The notes: generated by a model not told the origin, from the letters alone. 64,000 nucleotides of DNA from CAIQQQ01 sp037445025 (GCA_037445025.1 JBBILI010000006.1:62001-126000); one strand, 5' to 3'; numbered from the stretch's first letter, positions 27,893-36,693 are shown. A program made the numbers and translations.

Positions 27893-28474
27893 ATGGACAC
27901 CGTTGCTTCCCCGTTTTTGAGCCTTTTTGCCGTGATCGGCACCTTGCGGGTGGCGGTGGCGCGCTGGGGCGGTCGGCGGTTGCTGCAGGCGGCGCTGGTG
28001 CATCTGGTGCATCGCAGGCTGGGCCAGATTCTCCGCCGTCTCGAGGGGATGGTGTCGCGGTTTCAGGCGGGGCGGTTGCGGCCGGCCCTGGCGCGGGGCG
28101 CCGGCGAGACGGGTCTGGCCGATGTGCCGCGGCCACGGCGGAAGACCGGGGTGCGGCTGTGGCCTGGCGGGTTCGCGTGGCTGGTGCGGGAGGTTGGCTG
28201 GGAGGCGGCGGGGTTCGGCTGCCAGCTTCGGGCGGTGCTGGAGGCGCCGGAGATGGTGGCGTTGCTGGCCGCCTGCCCGCAGGCTGTTCGGGTGTTGCGG
28301 CCGGTGTGCCGGATGCTGGCCATTGAGATGGCGGTGCTGCGGCCTGGGGAGAAGCGGGCCGCGCGGGTTCGGGCGCGGAGGCAGGCTGTGCCGGTGACGC
28401 CGGATCTGGGACGTGTGCCGATTCCACGCGGGGTGATGGGCTGGGTCAGGCGGGATGGTTCTGCGAAACGGTGA
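27893..28474 (+). CDS. hypothetical protein, Arg-rich
   Basis: I do not recognise this 193-residue protein. ATG 27893 is preceded by AGGA at 27881-27884, a usable site. The first 20 residues (MDTVASPFLSLFAVIGTLRV) are moderately hydrophobic. The rest is rich in Arg, Ala, Val and Leu with several Trp, and no Cys-His motif or known fold is apparent. The codon pattern is GC-rich like its neighbours, which supports a real gene. It starts 47 bases after lipB on the same strand and may be co-transcribed with it. It ends just before the AT-rich repeat region. Confidence 0.5.
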   Translation: MDTVASPFLSLFAVIGTLRVAVARWGGRRLLQAALVHLVHRRLGQILRRLEGMVSRFQAGRLRPALARGAGETGLADVPRPRRKTGVRLWPGGFAWLVREVGWEAAGFGCQLRAVLEAPEMVALLAACPQAVRVLRPVCRMLAIEMAVLRPGEKRAARVRARRQAVPVTPDLGRVPIPRGVMGWVRRDGSAKR

Positions 28475-28555
28475 GGGGGGCGGCGCCTTGGCGCGGCCTA
28501 TTTGTTGCTATTTCGAATTATTCGTGCCGCAGTGGAATAATCAAATTTATACAAT

Positions 28556-28597
28556 AAGAAAGCGCTTCTTTTCTGAAGAAAAGAAGCAAAAGACTTT
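28556..28597 (+). repeat. AT-rich hairpin repeat, copy A
   Basis: aaagcgcttcttttctgaag followed by aaaagaagcaaaagacttt folds as a hairpin (CTTCTTTTC/GAAAAGAAG) and matches the copies at 28644-28688 (inverted) and 43779-43828. It stands out from the GC-rich genome. The stretch from 28475 to here is AT-rich and holds no gene I can support. The hairpin could end transcription from either side. Confidence 0.75.
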
Positions 28598-28643
28598 CTA
28601 TCGTTTGAGCGTACCTCTCTCCGGAGGAGGGCGTCAGCCGGTC

Positions 28644-28688
28644 AAAAGTTTTTTGGTTCTTTTTTTCAAAAAAGAACTTCTTTCTGCC
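28644..28688 (-). repeat. AT-rich hairpin repeat, copy B (inverted relative to copy A)
   Basis: Read on the - strand this is a second copy of the element: AAGTTCTTTTTTGAAAAAAAGAAC followed by CAAAAAACTTTT. Together with copy A it makes an inverted pair enclosing about 46 bases (28598-28643). It overlaps the last codons of the secreted-protein gene at 28666-29328, whose end residues QKEVLF are coded by it. On the - strand it supplies a hairpin close to the gene end and may act as its terminator. Confidence 0.75.
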
Positions 28689-29328
28689 CTGTCACCTCAT
28701 GCGCAAACACCTTCACCTGATCCGGCCACGCCCCCGGATGCGCCGTGAACGACCGTGCCGCGGGATAACGCGCGCGATTATGCGTCGCCGCCTGAATGAC
28801 CTGCGGCCCCTCCACCGCCAGCGCCGCCGCCGATTTCAGCGACGGCCTGACAATCACGATATGGCCCGGCTTGTGCACGTTGGGGCTCTCATAGCTGATC
28901 ACCACGAGCTGCCCCTGGTTCGCCAGGCTCTGCGCCGCCTGCATGCTGCCGACCGGCCGCCAGCCCGCCGCCTTGGCTTCCGGCGAGCCGAACCAACGCG
29001 TCTGCGCACTGGCGAGCAGGATCTGACGATGGGCCGGCGGGCGCAGCATGTAGACGCCCAGCCGTTCGCCGACCGCCGCCGCGAAGGCGCTGCAATGCGT
29101 CGCCCGGCCAGGGCCCGCATAGTCAGCCGCCTTGTCCGGCTCTCCCGTCTGCCAGTCGATATGAAAATGAATCAGCCATCTGTGCTCGACGTCGAGGCTG
29201 TCCAGCAATTGCGCCAGCTTCTCCCCGGCCGGCGTGATCGGACCGCAGCAGGGCTCGTCAGCGTGGACGGGATCCGCGGCGCCGGCCATCAACGCAGCCG
29301 TGGCGAAAAGCACTGTCCGACGCAACAT
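28666..29328 (-). CDS. secreted protein of unknown function, possible Cys-His hydrolase fold
   Basis: The protein has 220 residues. A clear signal peptide (MLRRTVLFATAALMAGAADP, cut after VHA at residue 23) leads a mature chain with a CC pair at 27-28. The segments ATHCSAFAAAVGERLGV (C79) and HKPGHIVIVRP (H156), followed by QVIQAATHN, resemble the Cys, His and polar third residue of papain-like amidases such as NlpC/P60 or CHAP proteins. This is inference from spacing only. It would act in the periplasm, perhaps on peptidoglycan. The C-terminal six residues come from the AT-rich repeat, so the original end may have been altered by it. No close family is recognised. Confidence 0.65.
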   Translation of the reverse strand: MLRRTVLFATAALMAGAADPVHADEPCCGPITPAGEKLAQLLDSLDVEHRWLIHFHIDWQTGEPDKAADYAGPGRATHCSAFAAAVGERLGVYMLRPPAHRQILLASAQTRWFGSPEAKAAGWRPVGSMQAAQSLANQGQLVVISYESPNVHKPGHIVIVRPSLKSAAALAVEGPQVIQAATHNRARYPAARSFTAHPGAWPDQVKVFAHEVTGQKEVLF

Positions 29329-29351
29329 CGGGTGGACCCTTTCCTGTCAGC

Positions 29352-29627
29352 TCACGCCGTCGGCAGTCGTCGGAACCCCGGTTCCGGCACTGCATCCGAA
29401 AGTTCCTCGACGATCTCGCGCACCGAGGCCAGCCGGGGTCCGCGGCGGCAGGCGCGCAGCAGTTCTTCCACCGCAGCCTCCTCGCCGTCGATCATCGCCT
29501 CGACCGTGCCGTCCCGCCGGTTGCGCACCCAGCCGGACAGGCCGAGCGCCTCTGCCTGGGCGCACATCCAGTCGCGGTAGCCCACGCCCTGCACCCGGCC
29601 GGAGATGATCACCCGGCGCGCCGTCAT
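29352..29627 (-). CDS. acyP: acylphosphatase
   Basis: The protein has 91 residues. It has both family signatures: SGRVQGVGYRDWM with catalytic R18, and GWVRNRRDGTVEAMIDGE with catalytic N36. It hydrolyses acyl phosphates such as acetyl phosphate or carbamoyl phosphate. ATG 29627 is chosen over ATG 29636 because it overlaps the ATP12 stop (ATGA) and fits the family N-terminus. It is the last gene of the coupled asmA-atp12-acyP run. The secreted-protein gene follows 23 bases downstream. Confidence 0.93.
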   Translation of the reverse strand: MTARRVIISGRVQGVGYRDWMCAQAEALGLSGWVRNRRDGTVEAMIDGEEAAVEELLRACRRGPRLASVREIVEELSDAVPEPGFRRLPTA

Positions 29628-30331
29628 GCCACGCACAGCGCGAGGTAACGCCCCGCCGCCGCCACATCCTCCGCCACGCGGGCCATCCTGGTCTCGGCCT
29701 CGTGGTCCCAGCCCCAGTCCTCGGCCTGGTGGCGCTCGTCCAAGGTCGCGATCTCGTGCGCCGCCAACGCCTCGAGCGCCCCCGAAGCCACCGCCAGCCC
29801 GAGCACAAGGCTGCCGTAGGACGGGATCAGGATGCCCAGCGCCGCCAGCTGGTGCGCATCATGCGCCGCGACGGCATGCGCCAGCGCCGCCAGCGCCGCC
29901 GATGGCTGGGCCACGTGCACGATCCCCGCCGTCACCTCCAGCCGCGCGCCAAGCGTGTCCGCCGCCCAGTCGAGCCAGGGCTGCCACAGCTCCGCCTGCC
30001 GACGCACCAGCTTGACCGGATGCTCGGCCCGGTAGCACAGCAGATCCGACTGCCCATAGCGCGACAGCTCCAGCACCACCGCCTCGCGCGACGGTGCCAC
30101 CCGCTCCTGCGCGGTGCCGGCCAGACGCGTCAGCGGCAGATCGGCGTAGGACATCTCGCCGCCCACAGCACCGCCGGCCGCCTGCCATTCCTCCGCCACC
30201 GCCTCGGCCAGCGCCTGCGTCGGCAGATCCAGCACCGCCCCGCCCGGCACCCGCACCGGCTTGTCATCCAGCGTCACGGACCAGCCCGGCCCGACCGAAA
30301 CCGCATCCGCCTGCGTCCAGAACCGCTTCAT
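29624..30331 (-). CDS. ATP12 chaperone, F1-ATPase assembly
   Basis: The protein has 235 residues. It opens with KRFWTQADAVSV and the DDKPVRVPGGAVLDLPT motif, and includes RYGQSDLLCYRAEHP and the C-terminal LDERHQAEDWGWDHEAETR that mark the ATP12 family. ATP12 binds the free alpha subunit of F1 before assembly with beta; the family is confined to mitochondria and alphaproteobacteria, which supports the taxonomic reading. The start overlaps the asmA stop by four bases, and its own end overlaps acyP, so the three genes are co-translated. Confidence 0.93.
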   Translation of the reverse strand: MKRFWTQADAVSVGPGWSVTLDDKPVRVPGGAVLDLPTQALAEAVAEEWQAAGGAVGGEMSYADLPLTRLAGTAQERVAPSREAVVLELSRYGQSDLLCYRAEHPVKLVRRQAELWQPWLDWAADTLGARLEVTAGIVHVAQPSAALAALAHAVAAHDAHQLAALGILIPSYGSLVLGLAVASGALEALAAHEIATLDERHQAEDWGWDHEAETRMARVAEDVAAAGRYLALCVA

Positions 30332-32772
30332 TTGCCCCCCGGCCGCGCGCCGCGCGCGAAGATGACCGCAGGACCGCAGGCATCGCCGCCCCGCTCTCCC
30401 GTCAAGGTGTTGCCCAGAGTCGCCAGCGGATTGCGCAGCAGGCCATTGACACTGAAACCCTCCAGCGAAGCGCCGGCGGCATCGGTTGCCACAGTTGGCT
30501 GAGACAGATGGCCACTCACCCGCACCGGCACAACGATGCCGGGACCGCCCGTGCGCAGCATCGGCCGCAGCCGCAGCGCGATGGTGGAATCGCCGAGATT
30601 GACCGTGCCGGCGCCTTGCACCAGCAGTCGCGCGGAATCGAGCACCAGCGGCCCGACCGATCCCGCGCCGCGGGTCAGGTCAGACCGCAGCACCATGCAG
30701 CGAAACCGCGTGCGCCCCGCAGGCGCCCCGGTGAGCAGATCGACCGGCAGCCTGGTCGCCCGCAACAGCTCGCCAAGCCGCCCGAGCAGCCGGTTGTCGA
30801 GCTCGCCATCCGTCACCGCCACCCCCAGCCGCCCGGTCAGGCTGGCCCGGATCGCCTGCGCCGTCATGCCCGCGGCAGTGACATCGGCGGAGAGTTCAAC
30901 CGTGCCGCTGTCATCGTCCGGCAGGTCCAGCAGACCCATCAGCGGCTTGAGCGGCACACCCGAGGCGGAAAGCCCCAGGCTCAGTCCCGCCCCTCTGGCC
31001 AGCGACGCCACGGTCATCCTGCCGTCCAGGCGCCCGGCCGGCAGCGTCGCTGTCACGGGATCAAGCGCCAGCTGCCCGGCCGACAGCACCGCGTGGGCTG
31101 CAACCGCCTGCGCCGTCAGCCCCCGCCAGCGCAGTTCACCGATGCTGAGCTTCAGATCCGCGTCCACGGCGTCGAGTCCCGGAGAGTCCGGCGCGGTCTC
31201 GGCCGGCGGGGCCGAAGGCGTTGCCGCCCCCGTGGCAGCGACCGACGGCTGCGACGCAACGGCCGGTGCCGCCGGCGGCACGGCCGCCAGCATCTGCAGC
31301 AACGCGTCAAGATTGACCGTCTGCGACGCAATCTGACCCTGCACCGACACGCGCGGCGCGAAGGTCACCGTCAGATCGCCCGCCGCATCGGCCTGCGGCA
31401 GCGTGAGCTTCGCCCCGCTGATCATGAGCCCCGTGCCCGGCGCGCCCTCCGGCTCGCCCAGCCGCGCGTCAAAGCCCAGATCCCGCACCGGCGGCAGCGC
31501 CTGCCCGGCGATCCGCGAAAGTGCCGTCAGGTCCGGCACCTGCAACGACACCGCGACCGTCGCACCACCCAGACTCTGCAAGGTCGCGAGGCTGCCTTGC
31601 ACGCTCAGCACAGAACTGGCGGCACCCAGCGACACGCTGAGCGGCAGCGGTGCCCCGTCAAGCATGGTCTGCAACGTGCCGAGCTCGGCCGTCAGCCGCA
31701 CCGGCGTCGCTTCAAGCGCGCCTTCCATCTCGGCATGCACCGGCTGGTCGAGCGCCGGCGTCGACACCTCCAGCCGATCCAGCGTGAGATGGCGCCATCC
31801 CAGCATCAGCGCGCTCGGCCCCGCATGGGCCGCAAGCTGCCCCAGCACCGGCGCGCCGCTGGCATCGCTCACCCTGGCCGTCGCCGACACATCCTTCAGC
31901 GCCGGCAAAGCCACCCCGAACAGCGCACCGGCCGCGCCCAGTTCAGGCGCTGAGGCATCCAGCGTCAGCGCATAGCCGCGTCCCTCCAGCGGATGCGCCA
32001 CCTTGCCCGACGCCGCCAGCCGCGTGCCCTCGGTGCGCAGCACGACCTGCAGCGGCCAGGGCGTCGCGTCATCAGCCGCCATCAGCTGGGACAAGGTGCC
32101 GAGTTCGGCGGTCATCGTCACCGCATGCCCGGCCACCGTCATGGCGGCCGTGGCCGACAGGCCCGGCTCCGGCGACTCGGTCTCCGTCATGTCGAGGCGG
32201 CTGATATCGGCGACGCGGGACACCCCGTCCCGCGCATCCAGCCATGCCAATCGCCCGCCTACGATGCGCAGGGAATGCACACCGAAGCGCGACAGCTCGG
32301 GCACAGCCGGGGCCGCGGCCGCCGCCGCCGCTGCCGCTGCCGACCCGGAAGCCGGCGCTTCCGGCTTGGCCAGCCGCCAGTTGACCTGCCCCTGCGCATT
32401 GGTCTCCAGCATCACATCCGGATTGGTCACCACCAGCCGGGCGATCTCGATACGCCCCCGCAGCAGCGGCCCCAGTGCGAGTTCCGCCCGCGCGTGCCCC
32501 AGCGTCGCCAGGTCCGGCCGCGAGAAACCCGTGGGGTTGCCGAGATGGATGTCCTCGGCGTCCAGCGCCGGCATCAGCGACAGAGCAATATGGATCGGCC
32601 CGCGCATCTCCAGCGTCCGCCCCAAGGCCCGCTCGACCGCAGCCGAGATGCGCGGCTTGAGGCTGTTGGGGTCGAACAGCAGCACCACCGCCGCGATCGC
32701 CACAATCGGCAGCCCCAGCAGCAGCCAGATCACGAGAGATGACCGCGGGGTCCCGCGGCGCCGGCGCGCCAT
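30328..32772 (-). CDS. AsmA-family protein
   Basis: The protein has 814 residues. A single N-terminal transmembrane helix (SLVIWLLLGLPIVAIAAVVLLF) follows an Arg-rich cytoplasmic tip. The AsmA N-domain follows, with DPNSLKPRISAAVERALGR, ALDAEDIHLGNPTGF and GRIEIARLVVTNPDVMLE, and a long beta-rich Ala/Pro-rich periplasmic body ends with an AsmA C-domain (LLLDSARLLVQGAGTVNLGDSTIALRL). These proteins are thought to bridge the envelope and help lipid transport to the outer membrane. ATG 32772 is used; a GTG six bases upstream is an alternative. An Ala-rich stretch (SAAAAAAAAAAP) lies near residue 145. Confidence 0.88.
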   Translation of the reverse strand: MARRRRGTPRSSLVIWLLLGLPIVAIAAVVLLFDPNSLKPRISAAVERALGRTLEMRGPIHIALSLMPALDAEDIHLGNPTGFSRPDLATLGHARAELALGPLLRGRIEIARLVVTNPDVMLETNAQGQVNWRLAKPEAPASGSAAAAAAAAAAPAVPELSRFGVHSLRIVGGRLAWLDARDGVSRVADISRLDMTETESPEPGLSATAAMTVAGHAVTMTAELGTLSQLMAADDATPWPLQVVLRTEGTRLAASGKVAHPLEGRGYALTLDASAPELGAAGALFGVALPALKDVSATARVSDASGAPVLGQLAAHAGPSALMLGWRHLTLDRLEVSTPALDQPVHAEMEGALEATPVRLTAELGTLQTMLDGAPLPLSVSLGAASSVLSVQGSLATLQSLGGATVAVSLQVPDLTALSRIAGQALPPVRDLGFDARLGEPEGAPGTGLMISGAKLTLPQADAAGDLTVTFAPRVSVQGQIASQTVNLDALLQMLAAVPPAAPAVASQPSVAATGAATPSAPPAETAPDSPGLDAVDADLKLSIGELRWRGLTAQAVAAHAVLSAGQLALDPVTATLPAGRLDGRMTVASLARGAGLSLGLSASGVPLKPLMGLLDLPDDDSGTVELSADVTAAGMTAQAIRASLTGRLGVAVTDGELDNRLLGRLGELLRATRLPVDLLTGAPAGRTRFRCMVLRSDLTRGAGSVGPLVLDSARLLVQGAGTVNLGDSTIALRLRPMLRTGGPGIVVPVRVSGHLSQPTVATDAAGASLEGFSVNGLLRNPLATLGNTLTGERGGDACGPAVIFARGARPGGK

Positions 32773-32868
32773 GCTCACATCTCTCCCGCGTCAACACCAA
32801 CGGTCCGCATCATGCCTCACCGGTCCGGGCCTAAACCGGGCGCACACTACCCAAGCGCCACGCCCGCG

Positions 32869-33864
32869 TCACCCACGCCGGACGGGTAGACGCAGGGCCG
32901 GCTCGTCAAAGCCCAACGTCCGGAACGTCGCCTGCATATGCGCCGGCAGCGGCGCCTCCACCAGCAGCGTGCCGCCGGCCGGATGCGGAAAGCCGATCCG
33001 GCGGGCGTGCAGGTGCAGCCGGTCGCCCAGCCCATCGACCAGCGCGGTGTTCCGCCCCTCGACCTCCTTGCCATACGGCGTGTCGCCCAGGATCGGCGCA
33101 CCGATGGCGGCGCACGAGACCCGCAGCTGGTGCGTGCGCCCGGTCATCGGCTTCATCTCCAGCCAGGCCAGCTTGCGGGCGGCGTGATCGAGCGTGGTGA
33201 AATCGGTGATCGCCCGCGCCGTGTCGGTGTCATACGGCCCGGCCACCGCCGCCCGCTCGCCGCGAAACCCGTCGATGCGCACGAGGTTCAGATCGATGCG
33301 CCCCTCCACCGGAACCGGCCGGCCGCACACCACCGCCCAGTACGCCTTCTCCACCTCGCGCCCGCGGAACAGGGCCGCGAGCTTCGCCGCCACCCCCGGT
33401 GTGCGCGCCACCACGAGAACGCCGGTCGTGTCACGATCCAGCCGATGCACCAGCCGCGGCCGATGCGCCGACTCGTATCGCAACCCGTCCAGCATCCCGT
33501 CGAGATGCCGCGTGATCCCAGGCCCGCCCTGGCTCGGCAGGCCGAACGGCTTGTCGAGCACGATGACGTGCTCGTCCTTGTAGAGCACCAGCTTGCTCAT
33601 CTCGGCTTCCAGCAGCGGATCGAACACCGGTGCCGGCTTCTCCGACGGTTTCGCCACGTTCGAGGGCATCGGCGGCACCCGCACGCTCTGCCCCGGCTCC
33701 AGCCGTGTCGACGTCTCCACCCGCTTGCCGTCCACCCGGATCTGCCCGGTGCGGCACAGCTTCTGGATCACGCCCTGCGTGGCGGTGGGGAAATGCCGGC
33801 GGAACCAGCGATCGAGCCGCAGCTCGGCCTCGTCCTCGGTGATGATGCGTGTGGTGACGGTCAT
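32869..33864 (-). CDS. rluC: RluA-family 23S rRNA pseudouridine synthase
   Basis: The protein has 331 residues. It has an S4 RNA-binding domain at about 14-63 and a RluA catalytic domain with the signature RLVHRLDRDTTGVLVVAR, where D143 is the nucleophile. GRTHQLRVSCAAIGAPILGD is the second conserved block. Members make pseudouridines in 23S rRNA (RluC at 955/2504/2580, RluD at 1911/1915/1917). The S4-first layout and length fit RluC best, which is inference. The start overlaps the rarA stop as ATGA (33861-33864), so translation is coupled. It lies 96 bases upstream of asmA. Confidence 0.88.
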   Translation of the reverse strand: MTVTTRIITEDEAELRLDRWFRRHFPTATQGVIQKLCRTGQIRVDGKRVETSTRLEPGQSVRVPPMPSNVAKPSEKPAPVFDPLLEAEMSKLVLYKDEHVIVLDKPFGLPSQGGPGITRHLDGMLDGLRYESAHRPRLVHRLDRDTTGVLVVARTPGVAAKLAALFRGREVEKAYWAVVCGRPVPVEGRIDLNLVRIDGFRGERAAVAGPYDTDTARAITDFTTLDHAARKLAWLEMKPMTGRTHQLRVSCAAIGAPILGDTPYGKEVEGRNTALVDGLGDRLHLHARRIGFPHPAGGTLLVEAPLPAHMQATFRTLGFDEPALRLPVRRG

Positions 33865-35123
33865 GACGTGTCCTGGCGCAGCTGCGCCCAATAGGCGAGA
33901 CGCTTGCCCAGCTCACGCTCGAACCCGCGATCGCGCGGTCGGTAGAAATCCTGGCGGGCAAGGCCATCGGGGAAATAATTCTGGCCGGAGAAGCCTTCGG
34001 CCGTGTCGTGGTCATAGGCGTAGCCGGCGCCGTATCCCAGGTTTTTCATCATCTTGGTCGGCGCATTGAGGATATGCGCCGGCGGCATCAGGCTGCCGGT
34101 GGATTTGGCTGCGGCCATCGCCGCCTTGAAGGCGGTATAAACAGCGTTGGATTTGGGCGCGGTGCCGAGATACAGCACCACCTGCGCCAGTGCGAGCTCG
34201 CCCTCCGGCGATCCCAGCCGCTCATACGTCTCCCACCCCGCCAGCGCCTGCACCAGCGCCTGCGGATCGGCGAGCCCGATATCCTCGGCGGCGAACCGCA
34301 CCAGCCGGCGCGCGATGAACCGCGCATCCTCGCCCCCGGACAGCATCCGCGCGAACCAATACAGCGCCGCATCCGGATCGGAGCCGCGCAGCGACTTATG
34401 CAACGCCGAGACGAGATTATAATGCTCCTCCCGATCCTTGTCGTACAGCGCCGCCCGCCTGGACAGCAGCGCCGACAGCCCCGCCACATCCAGCGGCGTC
34501 GGATCCTCGATGGCGCCGAGCTGCTCGGCCAGATTGAGCAGATACCGCCCATCCCCATCCGCCATCGCCCGCAGCGTGTCGCGCGCATCGGAGGTCAGCG
34601 GCAGAGGCTTGCCGAGCTCCTGCTCCGCCCGCTCCAGCAGCAGCGCCAGCGCCGCATCATCGAGCCGCCGCAGCACCAGCACCTGGCAGCGCGACAGCAG
34701 CGCGCCGTTCAGAGCAAACGAGGGATTTTCCGTCGTGGCGCCGATCAGCGTGACCGTGCCGTTTTCCACCACCGGCAGAAACCCGTCCTGCTGCGCGCGG
34801 TTGAAGCGATGGATCTCATCAACGAACAGCAGCGTGCCGTCGCCGGTCCGCCGACGCTTCACCGCCTCCTCGAACACCTTCTTGAGATCGGCGACGCCGG
34901 AGAACACGGCGGAAAGCTGCACGAACGCCAGTCCCGCCTGCGCCGCGAGCAGCCGCGCGATGGTGGTCTTGCCCACGCCGGGCGGCCCCCACAGGATCAG
35001 GCTCGCTAGGGTGCCGCGCGCCAGCATGCGCGTCAGTGTCCCGGCGGGACCCACCAGGTGGTCCTGCCCCGCGATCTCGGCCAGACTCTGCGGCCGCAAC
35101 CGGTCTGCCAGAGGCTGGGTCAC
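33861..35123 (-). CDS. rarA: replication-associated recombination protein A (AAA+ ATPase)
   Basis: The protein has about 420 residues from a GTG at 35123; no ATG is near, and TTG codons further up are less likely. Walker A is GPPGVGKT (residues 46-53), Walker B LLFVDE (98-103), and sensor 1 lies in TLIGATTENPSF. The C-terminal half carries the MgsA domain with ALYWFARMLSGGEDARFIARR. RarA/MgsA works at stalled forks and on ssDNA gaps with SSB and RecQ-type helicases. Upstream lies the rplQ terminator, so a promoter for rarA is expected near 35130-35200, but none is clear. Confidence 0.92.
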   Translation of the reverse strand: MTQPLADRLRPQSLAEIAGQDHLVGPAGTLTRMLARGTLASLILWGPPGVGKTTIARLLAAQAGLAFVQLSAVFSGVADLKKVFEEAVKRRRTGDGTLLFVDEIHRFNRAQQDGFLPVVENGTVTLIGATTENPSFALNGALLSRCQVLVLRRLDDAALALLLERAEQELGKPLPLTSDARDTLRAMADGDGRYLLNLAEQLGAIEDPTPLDVAGLSALLSRRAALYDKDREEHYNLVSALHKSLRGSDPDAALYWFARMLSGGEDARFIARRLVRFAAEDIGLADPQALVQALAGWETYERLGSPEGELALAQVVLYLGTAPKSNAVYTAFKAAMAAAKSTGSLMPPAHILNAPTKMMKNLGYGAGYAYDHDTAEGFSGQNYFPDGLARQDFYRPRDRGFERELGKRLAYWAQLRQDTS

Positions 35124-35151
35124 GGAAGAAACACCATGCCCCAAAGCATAA

Positions 35152-35171
35152 GACCGGCCCTGAGGCCGGTC
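35152..35171 (-). terminator. hairpin at the end of the alpha operon (downstream of rplQ)
   Basis: gaccggcc (35152-35159) pairs with ggccggtc (35164-35171) around a CTGA loop, 32 bases past the rplQ stop. On the - strand a short T-rich tract (cttatgcttt) follows. It is a reasonable but weak rho-independent terminator; it overlaps the leader of rarA. Confidence 0.6.
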
Positions 35172-35203
35172 CAATGCGGAGGGATCATCGAAGAGCGACG
35201 GTT

Positions 35204-35626
35204 TTATTCGCCGTCGTCGTCATTGGCGGCCTCAGCCTTCGGCCCGGAATCCAGACCCTTGGCCGCGGGATCGCGATCCACCAGTTCGATCACGGCCATC
35301 GGCGCGCAATCGCCATAGCGCGTGCCGGCCTTCAGCACGCGGGTGTAGCCACCCTGCCGATCCTTGTAGCGCTCGGCGATGGTGGTGAAGAGCTTCGCCA
35401 CAATCACGTCGTCGCGCAGCTGCGCGTACGCCTGCCGACGTGCATGCAGCCCGCCGCGCTTGCCCAGCGTGATCAGCTTCTCCGCCACCGGGCCCAGCTC
35501 CTTGGCCTTGGGCAGCGTCGTCGTGATCTGCTCATGCTTGATCAGTGCATGAGCCATGTTGCGGAACATCGCGAAGCGATGCGTGTCAGTCACGCCGAGC
35601 TTACGGCCGGCAACCCCGTGACGCAT
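35204..35626 (-). CDS. rplQ: 50S ribosomal protein L17
   Basis: The protein has 140 residues. It opens with MRHGVAGRKLGVTDTHRFAMFRNMAHALIKHEQITTTLPKAKELGPVAEKLITLGKRG, matching the L17 core (written here only as landmarks: RKLGVT, HRFAMFRNM, ITTTLPKAKEL). The last 20 residues form an acidic, Ala/Asp/Glu-rich tail (AEAANDDDGE) beyond the core, seen in many alphaproteobacteria. It is the last gene of the alpha operon, 25 bases after rpoA, and is followed by a hairpin terminator. Confidence 0.97.
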   Translation of the reverse strand: MRHGVAGRKLGVTDTHRFAMFRNMAHALIKHEQITTTLPKAKELGPVAEKLITLGKRGGLHARRQAYAQLRDDVIVAKLFTTIAERYKDRQGGYTRVLKAGTRYGDCAPMAVIELVDRDPAAKGLDSGPKAEAANDDDGE

Positions 35627-35651
35627 TGGTCTAAATCCCTCTTAATCGCGA

Positions 35652-36683
35652 CTAGAACGGCTCTTCGAGCCGGCGTGCGAGGTCTTCAACATTCTCAGGC
35701 GGCCAGCCGACGACGCTCATGCCCAGCGACAGCCCCATGGAAGCCAGCACTTCCTTGATCTCGTTGAGCGACTTGCGGCCAAAATTCGGCGTGCGCAGCA
35801 TCTCCTGCTCGGACTTCTGAACGAGATCGCCGATATAGACGATGTTGTCGTTCTTCAGGCAGTTGGCAGACCGCACCGAAAGCTCCAGCTCGTCCACCTT
35901 GCGCAGCAGGTTGCGGTTGAACGGCAGATCGTCCTGCGGCTCCTCGTGGCGCACCGCCTGCGGCTCATCGAAGTTGATGAACAGCTGCAGCTGGTCCTGC
36001 AGAATGCGCGCGGCGAGCGCCACGGCATCCTCAGGCGACACCGCACCGTTGGTCTCCACCGTCAGCAGCAGCTTGTCATAGTCGGTGATCTGACCCACGC
36101 GGGTCGGCTCCACCTTGTAGGACACGCGCCGCACCGGCGAGAATATGCTGTCGATCGGGATCAGCCCAATCGGCGCGTCCTCAGGGCGGTTGGCCGAGGC
36201 CGGCACGTAGCCCTTCGATGCGTTCACGGTGAACTCCATGCCGAGCTTGATGCCGTCATCGAGCGTGCAGATGACGAGGTCCGGGTTCATCACATCGATG
36301 TCGTGACCGGCCTGGATCTGGCCCGCGCGCACCTCGCCGGGGCCGGTGGCGGTCAGCACCATGCGCTTCGGGCCATCGCCATGCATGCGCAAAGCAAGCT
36401 GCTTGATGTTCAGCACGATGTCGGTCACGTCCTCACGGACCCCCGGGATCGAGCTGAACTCATGCAGCACGCCATCGATCTGCACCGCCGTCACCGCAGC
36501 GCCCTGCAGCGACGACATCAGCACGCGACGGATGGCGTTGCCCAAGGTCATGCCGAAGCCGCGCTCCAGCGGCTCCGCAATGATCGTGGCGACGCGCGAC
36601 GGATCGGAGCCGGGCTCGACGTCGAGCTTCTCCGGCTTGATCAGCGACTGCCAATTCTTCTGAAGGACTGCGGACAATCTCAT
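35652..36683 (-). CDS. rpoA: DNA-directed RNA polymerase alpha subunit
   Basis: The protein has 343 residues. The N-terminal domain (about 1-235) has EPLERGFGMTLGNAIRRVLM, the dimerisation segment that starts RNA polymerase assembly. The C-terminal domain (about 260-330) includes FNRNLLRKVDELELSVRSANCLKN and TPNFGRKSLNEIKEVL, which contact UP elements and activators. It lies between rpsK (10 bases upstream) and rplQ in the alpha operon. Confidence 0.98.
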   Translation of the reverse strand: MRLSAVLQKNWQSLIKPEKLDVEPGSDPSRVATIIAEPLERGFGMTLGNAIRRVLMSSLQGAAVTAVQIDGVLHEFSSIPGVREDVTDIVLNIKQLALRMHGDGPKRMVLTATGPGEVRAGQIQAGHDIDVMNPDLVICTLDDGIKLGMEFTVNASKGYVPASANRPEDAPIGLIPIDSIFSPVRRVSYKVEPTRVGQITDYDKLLLTVETNGAVSPEDAVALAARILQDQLQLFINFDEPQAVRHEEPQDDLPFNRNLLRKVDELELSVRSANCLKNDNIVYIGDLVQKSEQEMLRTPNFGRKSLNEIKEVLASMGLSLGMSVVGWPPENVEDLARRLEEPF

Positions 36684-36693
36684 GCTGATGTCC

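Noticed and set aside
28475..28665. Small gene in the AT-rich stretch after the Arg-rich hypothetical gene
   Set aside because: A 97-codon frame exists but crosses both hairpin repeats, has no binding site and encodes Lys/Phe runs from the repeats.
30094..31953. 619-codon + strand open frame opposite asmA and atp12
   Set aside because: It overlaps three coupled - strand genes and has only Arg/Pro/Gln/His-rich low-complexity sequence.
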